This document shows, one piece after another, positions 1 to 7,762 of a stretch of 64,000 nt of DNA; the stretch's first letter is position 1; the number at the start of each line of letters is the position of its first letter. A program made the translations under genes and the position numbers. Origin of the DNA: Ideonella sp. WA131b (lineage in GTDB: Bacteria > Pseudomonadota > Gammaproteobacteria > Burkholderiales > Burkholderiaceae_C); the NCBI GenBank assembly GCA_023657425.1, contig JAGTJW010000001.1:1-64000 (forward strand), given 5' to 3'. A model generated the notes under the pieces. The model had not been told where the DNA came from. It saw nothing but the letters and a program-made list of their open reading frames with translations, and searched no databases.

Positions 1-47
1 CGCTTACACTGCATGCCTCCGCGGGCAGCTTAGCTCGAACGTTAGGC
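1..47 (+). repeat. attC: attC site, 3' part only
   Basis: The window opens inside an integron attC site. The right half of the stem and the R' box GTTAGGC (41-47) are present, matching the ends of the complete sites downstream. The left half lies outside the window. Recombination would occur between G41 and T42, where the first complete cassette begins. Confidence 0.85.
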
Positions 48-423
48 AGCACAAGAAGACCCGATCTGATGCGATGTGTAGTTTTCTGAGCCGCCGCACG
101 AATGCACGAGCTCCGGCCAGTGCGGCAATCATTCTTGCGTGGGTTTTCTGCCCTACCTTGCAGGGGCGCTTGCGCGGCGTCACAGCATCGCAGCGCTCAC
201 ACCCTACGCTTGGCTGCAGCGCTTCGCGGTCAGCAGTGTTTGAACTTGATCCGCCGCTGTCAGTCAGAGCTTGGTGCCGCCGCCAAACAGGCAACTGCGG
301 CTTCGCTGTACGCTTGCCGTGGCGGCGGACTTGGACGCATCGCGGGAGCCCTGCGCGACTGCTCGACCTCCACACTTCGCCAGCTTGGATACTCTCACCC
401 GCCCATGTCGGCTGCACAGTGCT
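48..423. other. Gene cassette without a convincing gene (copy A)
   Basis: This cassette body of about 375 bp lies between two attC sites. Open frames exist on both strands, but none has a clear ribosome site or recognisable family, and their 3' ends run into attC sequence. It is nearly identical to the cassette at 1656-2031. Differences between the two copies change amino acids freely in both long frames, which argues against a conserved protein. It may carry a promoter or an RNA, or be a decayed gene. Confidence 0.6.
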
Positions 424-552
424 GCCTAACCCCTCGCTCAAGCTGACCCGCTACGGCAGGCGCTGTAAGCCTGGTCCGCGGCACATGGTGCATCATCGCG
501 AACCAGGCTTACAGCGCCCGCCTACGCGGGCAGCTTAGCTCGAACGTTAGGC
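424..552 (+). repeat. attC: attC recombination site
   Basis: A 129-bp site running from R'' GCCTAAC (424-430) to R' GTTAGGC (546-552). Inner arms (AAGCTG near the left, CAGCTT near the right) and a large central inverted repeat (GTAAGCCTGGT / ACCAGGCTTAC) give the folded hairpin expected of attC. Confidence 0.93.
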
Positions 553-962
553 AACACAAACGAAGTCCGTGGTGCGCCAGCAGAGTCAGCGCCTGTCGGC
601 GTGTGTTGAACAGCCACGAAGTCGCAGCAACGTCTCTTTACCGAGGTCAGCTTGTTCAAGCCTCAGGCACATGACCAAATCGAATCAACCCACTCCGTCA
701 TGTCAATAACTCGGCCAAGAGTGCAGCGCTTTCTCAGCCGGATCACCCGCAAGAAGCGCCCCGATCAAACAGCCAGAGCTCAGTCAGTTGGTCGGGCCGC
801 CGCTCTCCAGCCGCTTGTGGCTTCACTCAGCTGTAGCTGGAGCGGCGGCTTGAAGACCCGACACACCACCTTCTTCTGCGCGGAGCGGGAGGCACCGCTG
901 AGTGTCAGCAAGCGGAAGTGCCTTCACCTAACCCAGAGGTTTGCGGGTAAACCCTCAGTGTT
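553..962. other. Gene cassette without a convincing gene
   Basis: A cassette body of about 410 bp. The only sizeable forward frame starts with TTG near 652 and ends inside attC. It has no good ribosome site and I recognise no family. No hairpin or RNA gene is obvious. Confidence 0.5.
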
Positions 963-1091
963 GCCTAATTCCTCGCTCAAGCTGACCCGCTACGGCAGGC
1001 GCTGTAAGCCTGGTCCGCGGCACATGGTGCATCATCGCGTACCAGGCTTACAGCGCCTGCCTCCGCTGGCAGCTTAGCTCGAACGTTAGGC
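963..1091 (+). repeat. attC: attC recombination site
   Basis: A 129-bp site. R'' is GCCTAAT, one base off the usual GCCTAAC, and R' is GTTAGGC (1085-1091). The central stem is the same as in the preceding site apart from a few loop changes. Confidence 0.92.
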
Positions 1092-1137
1092 ATCACAGAA
1101 CATCCCTTCCTCTTCACAACCGCCAACGGAGGCTTCC

Positions 1138-1350
1138 ATGGCAACCGAGAACTTCCGCGTAACGCATCCCGTCGAGGTCCAGAATGACGCCAAAGCCCGC
1201 GTTGCTCTTGACTTAATGGATCGCATCTCTCAGTGGGAGGAAGGCAAGGATGCGGAGAAGAAGAAGCGAGACTACTGGCTTACTCTGTACGCGCAGTGCT
1301 ACAGGGCTGCGAACGGGGATGGCCTGAAACATGTTCTTGAACGAGAGTAG
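1138..1350 (+). CDS. Small hypothetical cassette protein, 70 aa
   Basis: This is a small, charged, probably soluble protein with alternating acidic and basic helical stretches (WEEGKDAEKKKRDYW). A strong Shine-Dalgarno sequence (GGAGG) lies about 7 bases before the ATG, so this is the best-supported gene in the left part of the array. It starts about 50 bp after the preceding attC, as usual for a cassette gene. The remaining 175 bp to the next attC hold nothing I can identify. I do not recognise the family, and no membrane segment or nucleic-acid-binding motif is visible. Confidence 0.7.
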   Translation: MATENFRVTHPVEVQNDAKARVALDLMDRISQWEEGKDAEKKKRDYWLTLYAQCYRAANGDGLKHVLERE

Positions 1351-1526
1351 CCGCCTCAAGCAGTTTCTCTACGCTGCTGCCAAACTGTGGCAGCAGCATC
1401 TCGATGATTCGCAGTCGCTTCTCTTGCTCAACTTCGCTAGGGATGTTGCTTGAGTCCATACTTGCCTTTCTATTGCCATGATGATGGCGCTAACGCCGTG
1501 AACGTCACGGCCCGTAAATCAGTGAT

Positions 1527-1655
1527 GCCTAACCCCTCGTTAAAGCCGACCCGCTACGGCAGGCAGCGTAAGCCTGGGCTGAGGCACTTTGTGCATCATC
1601 TCAGCCCAGGCTTACGCTGCCCGCCTCCGCGGGCGGCTTAACTCGAACGTTAGGC
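1527..1655 (+). repeat. attC: attC recombination site
   Basis: A 129-bp site from GCCTAAC (1527) to GTTAGGC (1649-1655). The central stem differs from the first sites (GCGTAAGCCTGGGCTGA pairs with its complement), showing independent divergence of the stem while the ends are conserved. Confidence 0.93.
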
Positions 1656-2031
1656 AGCACAAGAAGCCCCGATCTGAAGCGATGTGTAGTTTTCTGAGCC
1701 GCCGCACGAATGCACGAGCTCCGGCCAGCGCGGAGATTGCTCGTGCGTGGGTTCTCTGCCCTACCTTGCAGGGGCGCTTGCGCGGCGTTACAGCATCGCA
1801 GCGCTCCCACCCTACGCTTGGCTGCAGCGCTTCGCGGTCAGCAGCGCTTGAACTTGATCCGCCGCTGGCAGTCAGGGCTTGGTTCCGCCGCCAAACAAGC
1901 AACTGCGGCTTCGCTGTACGCTTGCCGTGGCGGCGGACTTGGACGCATCGCTGCAGCCCTGCGCGACTGCTCGGCCTCCACACGTCGCCAACTTCCATAC
2001 TCTCACCCGACCATGCTGGCTGCACAGTGCT
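1656..2031. other. Gene cassette without a convincing gene (copy B of the first cassette)
   Basis: This body is nearly identical to 48-423 but sits three cassettes further in, next to different attC stems. Scattered single-base differences show it is not a very recent copy. No frame shows codon-like conservation between the copies. Confidence 0.6.
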
Positions 2032-2160
2032 GCCTAACCCCTCGCTCAAGCTGACCCGCTACGGCATGCGCTGTAAGCCCGGGCCGCGGCACACGGTGCA
2101 TCATCGCAGCCCGGGCTTACAGCGCACGCCTCCGCGGGCAGCTTAGCTCGAACGTTAGGC
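2032..2160 (+). repeat. attC: attC recombination site
   Basis: A 129-bp site from GCCTAAC (2032-2038) to GTTAGGC (2154-2160), with a GC-rich stem variant (GTAAGCCCGGGC). Confidence 0.93.
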
Positions 2161-2601
2161 CTCGCATTCAACGCGCAGTGCATGCCAAGCGCTTCGAATA
2201 CGCCGCTTGGCAGCTCGAACAGTGCCGCGCGTCGGCCGCGCAGCGAAAGTCAAGGCCGCTGCGGTGCTCTTCGGCTCCATCGGGAAGCCCTCGAAGCCAA
2301 TGACTGGCCAAGCTCGGTGCAAGCTCAACCGCTCGTCGCAGCAGGGAGCCGTTGTCCAACCCAGCAAGCTCTGGTACAGCCGGCCAGCCACGCGAGCAGT
2401 TGCACGCCAGGCAACGCGCAAAGCGCCCTGCCAAGCTGCCAGTCGGGTGCAGCGGCAGCCGAGTATGGCGCCCGCTATCCGCTTCTTCGCGCTTCGGCCC
2501 ACTCAACAGCCAGTCCTTGGTCATCGGGCCTTCCGCAGCGCGGAGCGGGAAGCGCACGTCGAGCCTTTGGAACGTCACCAACCGCGGGTTTACCCACAGC
2601 G
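2161..2601. other. Gene cassette body, no recognised gene
   Basis: About 440 bp between the preceding attC and an R'' box that has been split off by an IS4 element. Several overlapping open frames exist on both strands, but none has a clear start signal or recognisable product. The cassette may be gene-less or carry an unknown small protein. Confidence 0.5.
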
Positions 2602-2611
2602 AGGCCTAACC

Positions 2612-4133
2612 CAATACTGTTCCATTAGTTGATTTTCGTCCATACTTGGCCATGCGCAACCACCGGAGCAGCCATGGCCAGGACGAAGGCGACATTGGGT
2701 TCAGGGGCACGACTGGCGGACTACTTGAGTGCGAGTCTGCTGGCCCGGGTGTTTCCTGCGGAGCGAGTGCACGAAGCGCTGGACGCGCACGGTGTGAACT
2801 CGCAGCGCATCCGTCGTTTTCCCGCCGTGGCGGGGGTGTACTACACCATGGCGCTGAGCCTGTATCCGGAGGCCGCCTACGAAGAGGTGTTTTCGGTTGT
2901 CGCGCAGGGCCTGGCCTGGGCCCGGGGGTCGCAGCAGCCACCGCCGGTGTCCAAGTCCAGCATCAGCGCGCTGCGCAGCCGCATGGGCTCGGCACCGCTG
3001 CGCGATCTGCTGCGCAGCTGCTGCCTGCCGCTGGCGGATCCGGCGCGGCAGCCGCAGGCCTTCTACAAGGGCCTGCGCCTGATGGCGATCGACGGCAGCC
3101 GCCTGGAGCTGGCCGACGAGGTCGATGTGGCCACCGCTTTCGGCCGCCCGGGCAGCCGCACCGGTGTGGCTGGCTACCCGCAGGCGCAGTGCGTGGTCCT
3201 GGCCGAGTGCGCCACCCACGCCATCGTGGCTGCCGAGCTTGGACCCTATCGGGGCGACGAGTGGGCGCTGTGCCAGTGGCTGCTGGGGGCGCTGGAGCCG
3301 GGGATGCTGCTGCTGGCCGATCGGGGCTTCAACGGCTTCGAGCACTGGCAGCAGGCACTGGGCAGCGGCGCGCAGTTGCTGTGGCGGGCCACGGAGTCGC
3401 GGCTGCTGCCGGTGGAGCAGTTGCTGCCCGACGGCTCCTACCTGAGCCGCATCAAGCCCACCGGGGTGGGCAAGGCAGCGGCCGCTGCCCAGGCGCTGCA
3501 GGTGCGCGTCATCGAGTACCAACTGCCAGGCGTGCCCGATGCTGCGCCCCGCTACAGGCTCATGACCAGTCTGCTCGATCCGGTGCAGGCGCCGGCGCTG
3601 GAGCTGGCGGCGCTGTACCACCAGCGCTGGCAGGTAGAAGCGGTGTTCGACGAACTCAAGACGCATCTGCGCCAGGGCCGGCGCGTGCTGCGCAGCAAGA
3701 CCGCCGAGCTGGTGCGCCAGGAGTTCTACGGCTGGGTGCTGGCGCACTACGCGGTACGCTGGCTGCTTCACGAAGGGGCGGCCCGCTGCGGCCAGGCCGA
3801 CGAGGCGCTGTCGTTCACGGCCCATGTCCAGCTGCTGCGCCGCGAGCTGCCCCGCTCTGGGGCTTTTCCCCCCAGCGCAACCCAGACGCCGACAGCGATG
3901 GCTTCGTGAGCTGCTGCAGGCCAGCGCCAAGGCCCTCTGCGTGCGAACGCTCAACCAGCAGCGGCCACGCATGGTCAAGCGCCGCAATTCGCCGTACGCC
4001 CCCTACACGTCACAAAGAGTTCACCGCCCGTGCAGCTTTGAGCCCTGCATCAGCGCGCCCGCGGGGAGGCGAGCCGCGACAGCCGGACCAAGGGCAGCAA
4101 AGAACGAGTTCATGCCCTAATGGAACAGTATTG
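2612..4133 (+). mobile_element. IS4-family element inserted in an attC site
   Basis: Inverted ends CAATACTGTTCCATTA (2612) and its complement (to 4133) bound the element. A 10-bp direct repeat AGGCCTAACC flanks it (2602-2611 and 4134-4143). The target is the R'' end of an attC, and the duplication regenerates a full R'' box, so the attC at 4136 remains intact. A truncated second copy lies at 20725-21777. IS4-family elements typically make 9-12 bp duplications. Confidence 0.9.
2674..3909 (+). CDS. tnp: IS4-family transposase (probably frameshifted at the C terminus)
   Basis: A DDE transposase of about 411 aa. The acidic triad is visible in AIDGSRLEL, LLADRGFNG and the YHQRWQVEAVFDELK segment, which matches the Y-x2-R-x3-E-x6-K signature of IS4. 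I chose the ATG at 2674, where the sequence becomes protein-like. The last residues (FPPSATQTPTAMAS) are probably out of frame: another frame from about 3865 encodes a basic tail (LRELLQASAKALCVRTLNQQ) typical of these enzymes. The copy may therefore be inactive. Confidence 0.85.
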   Translation: MARTKATLGSGARLADYLSASLLARVFPAERVHEALDAHGVNSQRIRRFPAVAGVYYTMALSLYPEAAYEEVFSVVAQGLAWARGSQQPPPVSKSSISALRSRMGSAPLRDLLRSCCLPLADPARQPQAFYKGLRLMAIDGSRLELADEVDVATAFGRPGSRTGVAGYPQAQCVVLAECATHAIVAAELGPYRGDEWALCQWLLGALEPGMLLLADRGFNGFEHWQQALGSGAQLLWRATESRLLPVEQLLPDGSYLSRIKPTGVGKAAAAAQALQVRVIEYQLPGVPDAAPRYRLMTSLLDPVQAPALELAALYHQRWQVEAVFDELKTHLRQGRRVLRSKTAELVRQEFYGWVLAHYAVRWLLHEGAARCGQADEALSFTAHVQLLRRELPRSGAFPPSATQTPTAMAS

Positions 4134-4135
4134 AG

Positions 4136-4264
4136 GCCTAACCCCTCGCTCAAGCTGACCCGCTACGGCAGGCGCTGTAAGCCTGGTCCGCGGCACATGG
4201 TGCATCATCGCGAACCAGGCTTACAGCGCCCGCCTCCGCGGGCAGCTTAGCTCGAACGTTAGGC
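4136..4264 (+). repeat. attC: attC recombination site (adjacent to the IS4 element)
   Basis: Complete 129-bp site, GCCTAAC (4136-4142) to GTTAGGC (4258-4264). Its R'' lies in the target duplication of the IS4 element. A second, orphan R'' (2604-2610) remains on the far side of the IS, so the upstream cassette now carries the IS as part of its mobile unit. Confidence 0.92.
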
Positions 4265-4345
4265 CTCACATTCACATCCACGCTCACACCCTCTGAAGCG
4301 CCCCAGATGCTTAAGACTATCAATCTGCAGGCAGTTGCCTACCTA

Positions 4346-5509
4346 GTGTAGTGTTCGACTCTTGAAGGAACTTAATTGAGTTTTCCACCTCCAATGCTCT
4401 ACTTCGGTTTGCAATGGAGCGAAAAATTGCGAGTTGCCCCAGGGATAGAGTTGACGGATGAGCAAGAGGTCGAACTGACGAGGCTTGCGCGCTCCAAGCG
4501 CACCAGCGTCAGGCTGGCCCAGCGTGCACAGATCGTCCTGCTGGCCGCACAGGGCCTTCAGAACAAGGACATCGCCGAGCAACTGGGCGTAGGGCGCGTG
4601 CAGGTTGCTCGCTGGCGCGAGCGCTATCTGCAGTCCGGCCTTCCGGGGATTGAACAGGACCTGCCGCGCGGCGCCCCGCCCGTGAAGATGGACGTTGCCA
4701 AGTTGGTGGAGCTGACCACGCAGAGCACGCCCGTGGCTGCCACGCACTGGAGCACTCGCAAGATGGCTGCAGTGCTGAAGGTCAGCCCGAGCACGGTGAT
4801 GCGCCACTGGCAGGCCAACGGCCTGAAGCCGCACTTGGTGCGCGGCTTCAAGGTGTCCCGCGACCCGAAGTTCGTCGAGAAGCTCGAAGACATCGTGGGC
4901 CTGTACATGTCCCCGCCCGAGCACGCGTTGGTGCTTTGCTGCGACGAGAAGAGCCAAGTACAGGCGCTGGACCGCACGCAGCCGGGCCTGCCGATGAAGA
5001 AGGGGCGCGCGCAGACGATGACGCACGACTACAAGCGCAATGGCACAACCACGTTGTTCGCGGCGCTCAACGTGCTGGACGGCACCGTCATTGGCCAATG
5101 CCAACAGCGTCACACGCACGCAGAGTGGCTGAAGTTCCTGCGCAAGATCGATCGTGAAACGCCCAAGGACAAAACGCTGCACTTGATCGCCGACAACTAC
5201 GCCACGCACAAGCACCCTGCGGTGCAGGAATGGCTGGCCAAGCGCCCACGCTTCAACATGCATTTCACGCCGACCTCAGCGTCGTGGCTGAACATGGTGG
5301 AGCGATTCTTCCGGGACATCACAGTCAATCGGCTGCGCCGTGGCGTGTTCACGAGCGTGCCCGAGTTGATCACTGCCATTGAAAAGTACGTCGCCCATCA
5401 CAACACCAAACCAAAGCCGTTCATCTGGACCAAGAGCGCCGCCGACATCCTGCAGAAGGTAATTCGGGCCAATGCGCGCTTAAGTTCCAAACAGAACGCA
5501 ACACTACAC
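4346..5509 (+). mobile_element. IS630-family element, complete
   Basis: Ends GTGTAGTGTT and AACACTACAC form the terminal inverted repeat, and the element is bounded by TA on both sides (4344-4345, 5510-5511), the hallmark target duplication of IS630/Tc1-type elements. Longer imperfect repeats continue inward to GGAACTTAA on both ends. A truncated second copy begins at 15516. Confidence 0.9.
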
Positions 5510-5512
5510 TAG
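4376..5512 (+). CDS. tnp: IS630-family transposase
   Basis: The protein is about 378 aa with an N-terminal helix-turn-helix (NKDIAEQLGVGRVQVARWRERY), followed by a DDE domain: CCDEKSQVQALDR, LIADNYATHKH and NMVERFFRDIT. The open frame starts with TTG at 4376; an ATG at 4394 is an equally good start. The stop codon TAG (5510-5512) is made from the duplicated target TA plus the next host base. Length and motifs suggest an intact enzyme. Confidence 0.92.
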   Translation: MSFPPPMLYFGLQWSEKLRVAPGIELTDEQEVELTRLARSKRTSVRLAQRAQIVLLAAQGLQNKDIAEQLGVGRVQVARWRERYLQSGLPGIEQDLPRGAPPVKMDVAKLVELTTQSTPVAATHWSTRKMAAVLKVSPSTVMRHWQANGLKPHLVRGFKVSRDPKFVEKLEDIVGLYMSPPEHALVLCCDEKSQVQALDRTQPGLPMKKGRAQTMTHDYKRNGTTTLFAALNVLDGTVIGQCQQRHTHAEWLKFLRKIDRETPKDKTLHLIADNYATHKHPAVQEWLAKRPRFNMHFTPTSASWLNMVERFFRDITVNRLRRGVFTSVPELITAIEKYVAHHNTKPKPFIWTKSAADILQKVIRANARLSSKQNATLH

Positions 5513-5617
5513 GAGCATGGGCGCATCTACGCCCGCTTTGGCTTCGTGCGTTCAGGTGAGCCAACCTCGCAGAACGGGTTTAGGTTTGTGCCTATGCAGC
5601 GGGCCGCCGCCGAGTGA
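5513..5617 (+). pseudogene. GNAT acetyltransferase, C-terminal fragment
   Basis: Directly after the IS630 element a frame encodes RIYARFGFVRSGEPTSQNGF and ends at TGA 5615-5617, just before attC. The xYxRxGF pattern is typical of the last strand region of GCN5-related acetyltransferases, which are common in integron cassettes. The N-terminal part is absent left of the IS, and the frame does not join across the TA target, so insertion was accompanied or followed by a deletion. Confidence 0.6.
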
Positions 5618-5618
5618 A

Positions 5619-5747
5619 GCCTAACCCCTCGCTCAAGCTGACCCGCTACGGCAGGCGTTGTAAGCCCGGTCCGAGGTACCCTGTACATTTTCTCGAACCG
5701 GGCTTACAACACCTGCCTCCGCGGGCAGCTTAGCTCGAACGTTAGGT
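5619..5747 (+). repeat. attC: attC recombination site
   Basis: A 129-bp site from GCCTAAC (5619-5625) to GTTAGGT (5741-5747). The last base of R' is T, within the GTTRRRY consensus. The central stem carries TTGTAAGCCCGGT. Confidence 0.92.
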
Positions 5748-6232
5748 GGCTCAACGCGCCAGCCGTGTCGCTCCAGCAACCGCCGGGCACGCTCCAGGTC
5801 GGCAGTGTTCGCCACGCGCTGAACCGGCACGTATGGCGCCACTCCCAGCCAGGCGCGAACCTCGTTAACCATCGACAGTTCGATTTTCCTTTTGCTCCGT
5901 CGCCAAGCGTCCTTGTCTTCTTCCCATCCCGGCAACGCCACAGCGCCGCGCCAGATGCTCAACTCGTCGGCGGCCAGTGCCATGTAAGCATCGCGGCTAT
6001 CAATCCCACGCTGCTCAAGTTCCCAGCGCGTGCCGTGCTTCAAGCCCCACCACCAGGGCACAAGGCTTGGGTTTTCCGTTGCCCAGACACGCGACTTCTC
6101 TCTGCGCTCAAGCGAAGCCAGCATGTAGCGAACGGTGTCGCCACACACGCCAGGCGCTGCGCCAGTCGCCTTCAACGTCAGGCCGGTGTCTCGCAGCCTT
6201 TTGGCTTCCTCATATCGCTTCCAGTCACGCAT
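5633..6232 (-). CDS. Hypothetical cassette protein in reverse orientation, about 199 aa
   Basis: The minus-strand frame reads like a genuine protein, with many Trp and charged residues (WATENPSLVPWWWGLKHGTR, WRGAVALPGWEEDKDAW). Near the N terminus KRYEEAKRLRDTGLTLKATG leads into a possible helix-turn-helix (ALGV-like/GVCGDTVRYML). I chose ATG 6232, which is preceded by a GAGGA ribosome site; a GTG lies at 6259. The gene runs against the array direction, and its last 35 or so residues are encoded by the preceding attC site, where the stop also lies. I do not recognise the family; DNA binding is only a guess from the N terminus. Confidence 0.6.
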   Translation of the reverse strand: MRDWKRYEEAKRLRDTGLTLKATGAAPGVCGDTVRYMLASLERREKSRVWATENPSLVPWWWGLKHGTRWELEQRGIDSRDAYMALAADELSIWRGAVALPGWEEDKDAWRRSKRKIELSMVNEVRAWLGVAPYVPVQRVANTADLERARRLLERHGWRVEPPNVRAKLPAEAGVVSPVRENVQGTSDRAYNACRSGSA

Positions 6233-6257
6233 ACAGTTCCTCAGTTTTCCACCAGCC

Positions 6258-6386
6258 ACCTAACCCCTCGCTCAAGCTGACCCGCTACGGCAGCCAATGC
6301 CCGGCCGCTCCGGGCGGGCGTTGCCATCGTCCCTGCGCGGCCGGTCATCGGCTTCCTCCGCAGGCAGCTTAGCTCGAACGTTAGGC
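6258..6386 (+). repeat. attC: attC recombination site with divergent core
   Basis: A 129-bp site from ACCTAAC (6258-6264) to GTTAGGC (6380-6386). The outer arms match the other sites, but the central stem is different (CCAATGCCCGGCCGC pairing with GCGGCCGGTCATCGG), replacing the usual GTAAGCC arms. Confidence 0.9.
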
Positions 6387-6435
6387 GTCACAACCAACGT
6401 AGTCTGCGCCGCTACATTCTGCATCTACGGTTTGC

Positions 6436-6464
6436 TTGACCCTGCGACAGAACGCATATACAGT
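6436..6464 (+). promoter_or_regulatory. Candidate cassette promoter for brnTA
   Basis: TTGACC (6436-6441) and TACAGT (6459-6464) are separated by 17 bp, a good sigma-70 match. The brnT ATG at 6471 begins only 7 bases after the -10 box, so the transcript would be leaderless or nearly so. This would let the cassette be expressed far from the integron promoter. Confidence 0.55.
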
Positions 6465-6470
6465 CTGCGC

Positions 6471-6740
6471 ATGATCACCTGGGACGAGCCAAAACGTCGA
6501 ACCAACCTCCAGAAGCACAAGATCGATCTTGCCGATCTGGAACCTGTTTTCGACTACCCGATGGTCACGGTGGAAGACTCTCGAGAGACCTACGGTGAAC
6601 TGAGACTGCAAAGCCTCGGAATGTGGATGGGTCGAGTCGTCTTCTTGGTCTGGACTCCGCGAGGTGACGACACCGCGCATCTGATCTCATGCCGCTATGC
6701 CGAACGTCAAGAAGCCGATGACTACTTCCAAGCCCTTTAG
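6471..6740 (+). CDS. brnT: BrnT-family toxin
   Basis: An 89-aa protein of the BrnT family (RelE-like ribonuclease toxins). The start MITWDEPKRRTNLQKHKID matches the W/FDxxKxxxNxxKHxI pattern of the family, followed by FDYPMVTVEDSRETYGE and the closing ISCRYAERQEADDY (typical IS-R-A-x-xxE--Y end). The toxin cleaves RNA and slows translation until bound by BrnA. It overlaps brnA by 44 bp, indicating coupled expression. No ribosome site is visible, which fits the very close upstream promoter. Confidence 0.88.
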   Translation: MITWDEPKRRTNLQKHKIDLADLEPVFDYPMVTVEDSRETYGELRLQSLGMWMGRVVFLVWTPRGDDTAHLISCRYAERQEADDYFQAL

Positions 6741-7053
6741 TGCAGCAGAGATTGCCGCTGCCCGAAAAGCCGCGACGACTGAATCATCTTTGGAATCTCC
6801 GAAGGTCGACTGGAGCAAGGGTGCAGTCACGTCAGGCGGAGGGGTCGCCTCCACTCTGGCTGGAATGCGCCGCACCCGCGGACTAAACAAGCGACCCGTG
6901 AAAGAGCAGGTTGCGATCCGACTCGATCCAGATGTAGTCGGTGCTCTCAGGGCAAGTGGGCCTGGTTGGCAAACCCGCGTCAATACAGCGCTGAAAGAAT
7001 GGCTGGCTTCACAGCCTTCTAAACGCAAGGCACGTCCGCCAGGTGCGGTCTAA
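6697..7053 (+). CDS. brnA: BrnA-family antitoxin
   Basis: A 118-aa partner of the upstream toxin. The C-terminal half carries the ribbon-helix-helix region (KEQVAIRLDPDVVGALRASG then GWQTRVNTALKEWL) that binds DNA and represses the pair; the N-terminal half would wrap the toxin. ATG 6697 or 6718 could be the start. The stop codon TAA (7051-7053) lies inside the R'' box of the next attC, so cassette recombination would not alter the reading frame end. Confidence 0.88.
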   Translation: MPNVKKPMTTSKPFSAAEIAAARKAATTESSLESPKVDWSKGAVTSGGGVASTLAGMRRTRGLNKRPVKEQVAIRLDPDVVGALRASGPGWQTRVNTALKEWLASQPSKRKARPPGAV

Positions 7054-7176
7054 CCCCTCGCTCAATCTGACCCGCTACGGCAGGCCTTGTAAGCCCGGTC
7101 CGCGCCAGTCGTACTATCGTCGCGCACCGGGCTTACAAAGCCTGCCTCCGCGGGTAGCTTAGCTCGAACGTTAGGC
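7048..7176 (+). repeat. attC: attC recombination site
   Basis: A 129-bp site from GTCTAAC (7048-7054) to GTTAGGC (7170-7176). It supplies the stop codon of brnA. The core contains CCTTGTAAGCCCGGT and its complement. Confidence 0.92.
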
Positions 7177-7239
7177 CGCAAAGCCCACGCTCAGGTGCCC
7201 ACCACCGATAGAATGCCGGCTTCAGCAGCGGAGCGCCCC

Positions 7240-7458
7240 ATGAAGTCACCTCGTGTCATCTCTGATCCCGAGATCCTCGGAGGTACTCCTGTGTTCGTCG
7301 GAACGCGGGTCCCCGTACGAATCCTGTTTGAACACCTCGAGGCCGGAGACCCATTGGAAGTTTTCCTTGAAGACTTTCCGTCCGTGAGTAGGGAGCTTGC
7401 TGTGCAGGTCCTTGAAGACGCCAAATCCCAGCTGGAAGCTGATGCGCATACTGCTTGA
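7240..7458 (+). CDS. DUF433 antitoxin-like protein
   Basis: About 72 aa from ATG 7240 (an in-frame ATG lies further upstream at 7213). The segment SDPEILGGTPVFVGTRVPV is the signature of the DUF433 family, small DNA-binding proteins (VapB-type) that pair with DUF5615 PIN-like toxins. It overlaps the next gene by 17 bp. The family position, immediately upstream of DUF5615, supports an antitoxin role. Confidence 0.85.
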   Translation: MKSPRVISDPEILGGTPVFVGTRVPVRILFEHLEAGDPLEVFLEDFPSVSRELAVQVLEDAKSQLEADAHTA

Positions 7459-7762
7459 CGAGTCTGTGCCGTGGCGCCTTGGCCGTCATCTCACGGGGCA
7501 CACCTTTACTTCAGTCCAGAAGCACGGCTGGGCAAGCATCAAGAACGGCAAGCTGCTCGCTCTCGCGGCTGGCGAGTTTGACGTTCTCCTAACCGCCGAC
7601 AGGGGCATGGAGTACCAACAGAATCCTGGAACCCTTCCGATTGCGATCTTGGTCGTACGTGCCAAGAGCAATCGCATGGACGATCTGGTTCTTGCCGTTC
7701 CGGCAATTCTGGAAGCTCTCGCCAGTCTTGCGCCTCGCACGCTCGCCCGCGTTGCGGCCTAA
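7442..7762 (+). CDS. DUF5615 PIN-like toxin
   Basis: A 106-aa protein beginning MRILLDESVPWRL, the PIN-like acidic start (D6, E7) of DUF5615 proteins. It continues with FDVLLTADRGMEYQQNP, which holds a second conserved acidic residue and matches the family's TxDxxxxxQ motif. These proteins are predicted Mg-dependent ribonucleases. The stop codon TAA is again part of the following attC R'' box (GCCTAAC). Together with the DUF433 gene it forms a complete toxin-antitoxin cassette. Confidence 0.85.
   Translation: MRILLDESVPWRLGRHLTGHTFTSVQKHGWASIKNGKLLALAAGEFDVLLTADRGMEYQQNPGTLPIAILVVRAKSNRMDDLVLAVPAILEALASLAPRTLARVAA

Noticed and set aside
424..552. Open frames ending in a repeated peptide (SLKLTRYG...CKPGP...) at nearly every cassette end
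   Set aside because: The peptide is simply the translation of attC. It recurs because the site recurs, so frames supported only by it were left out.
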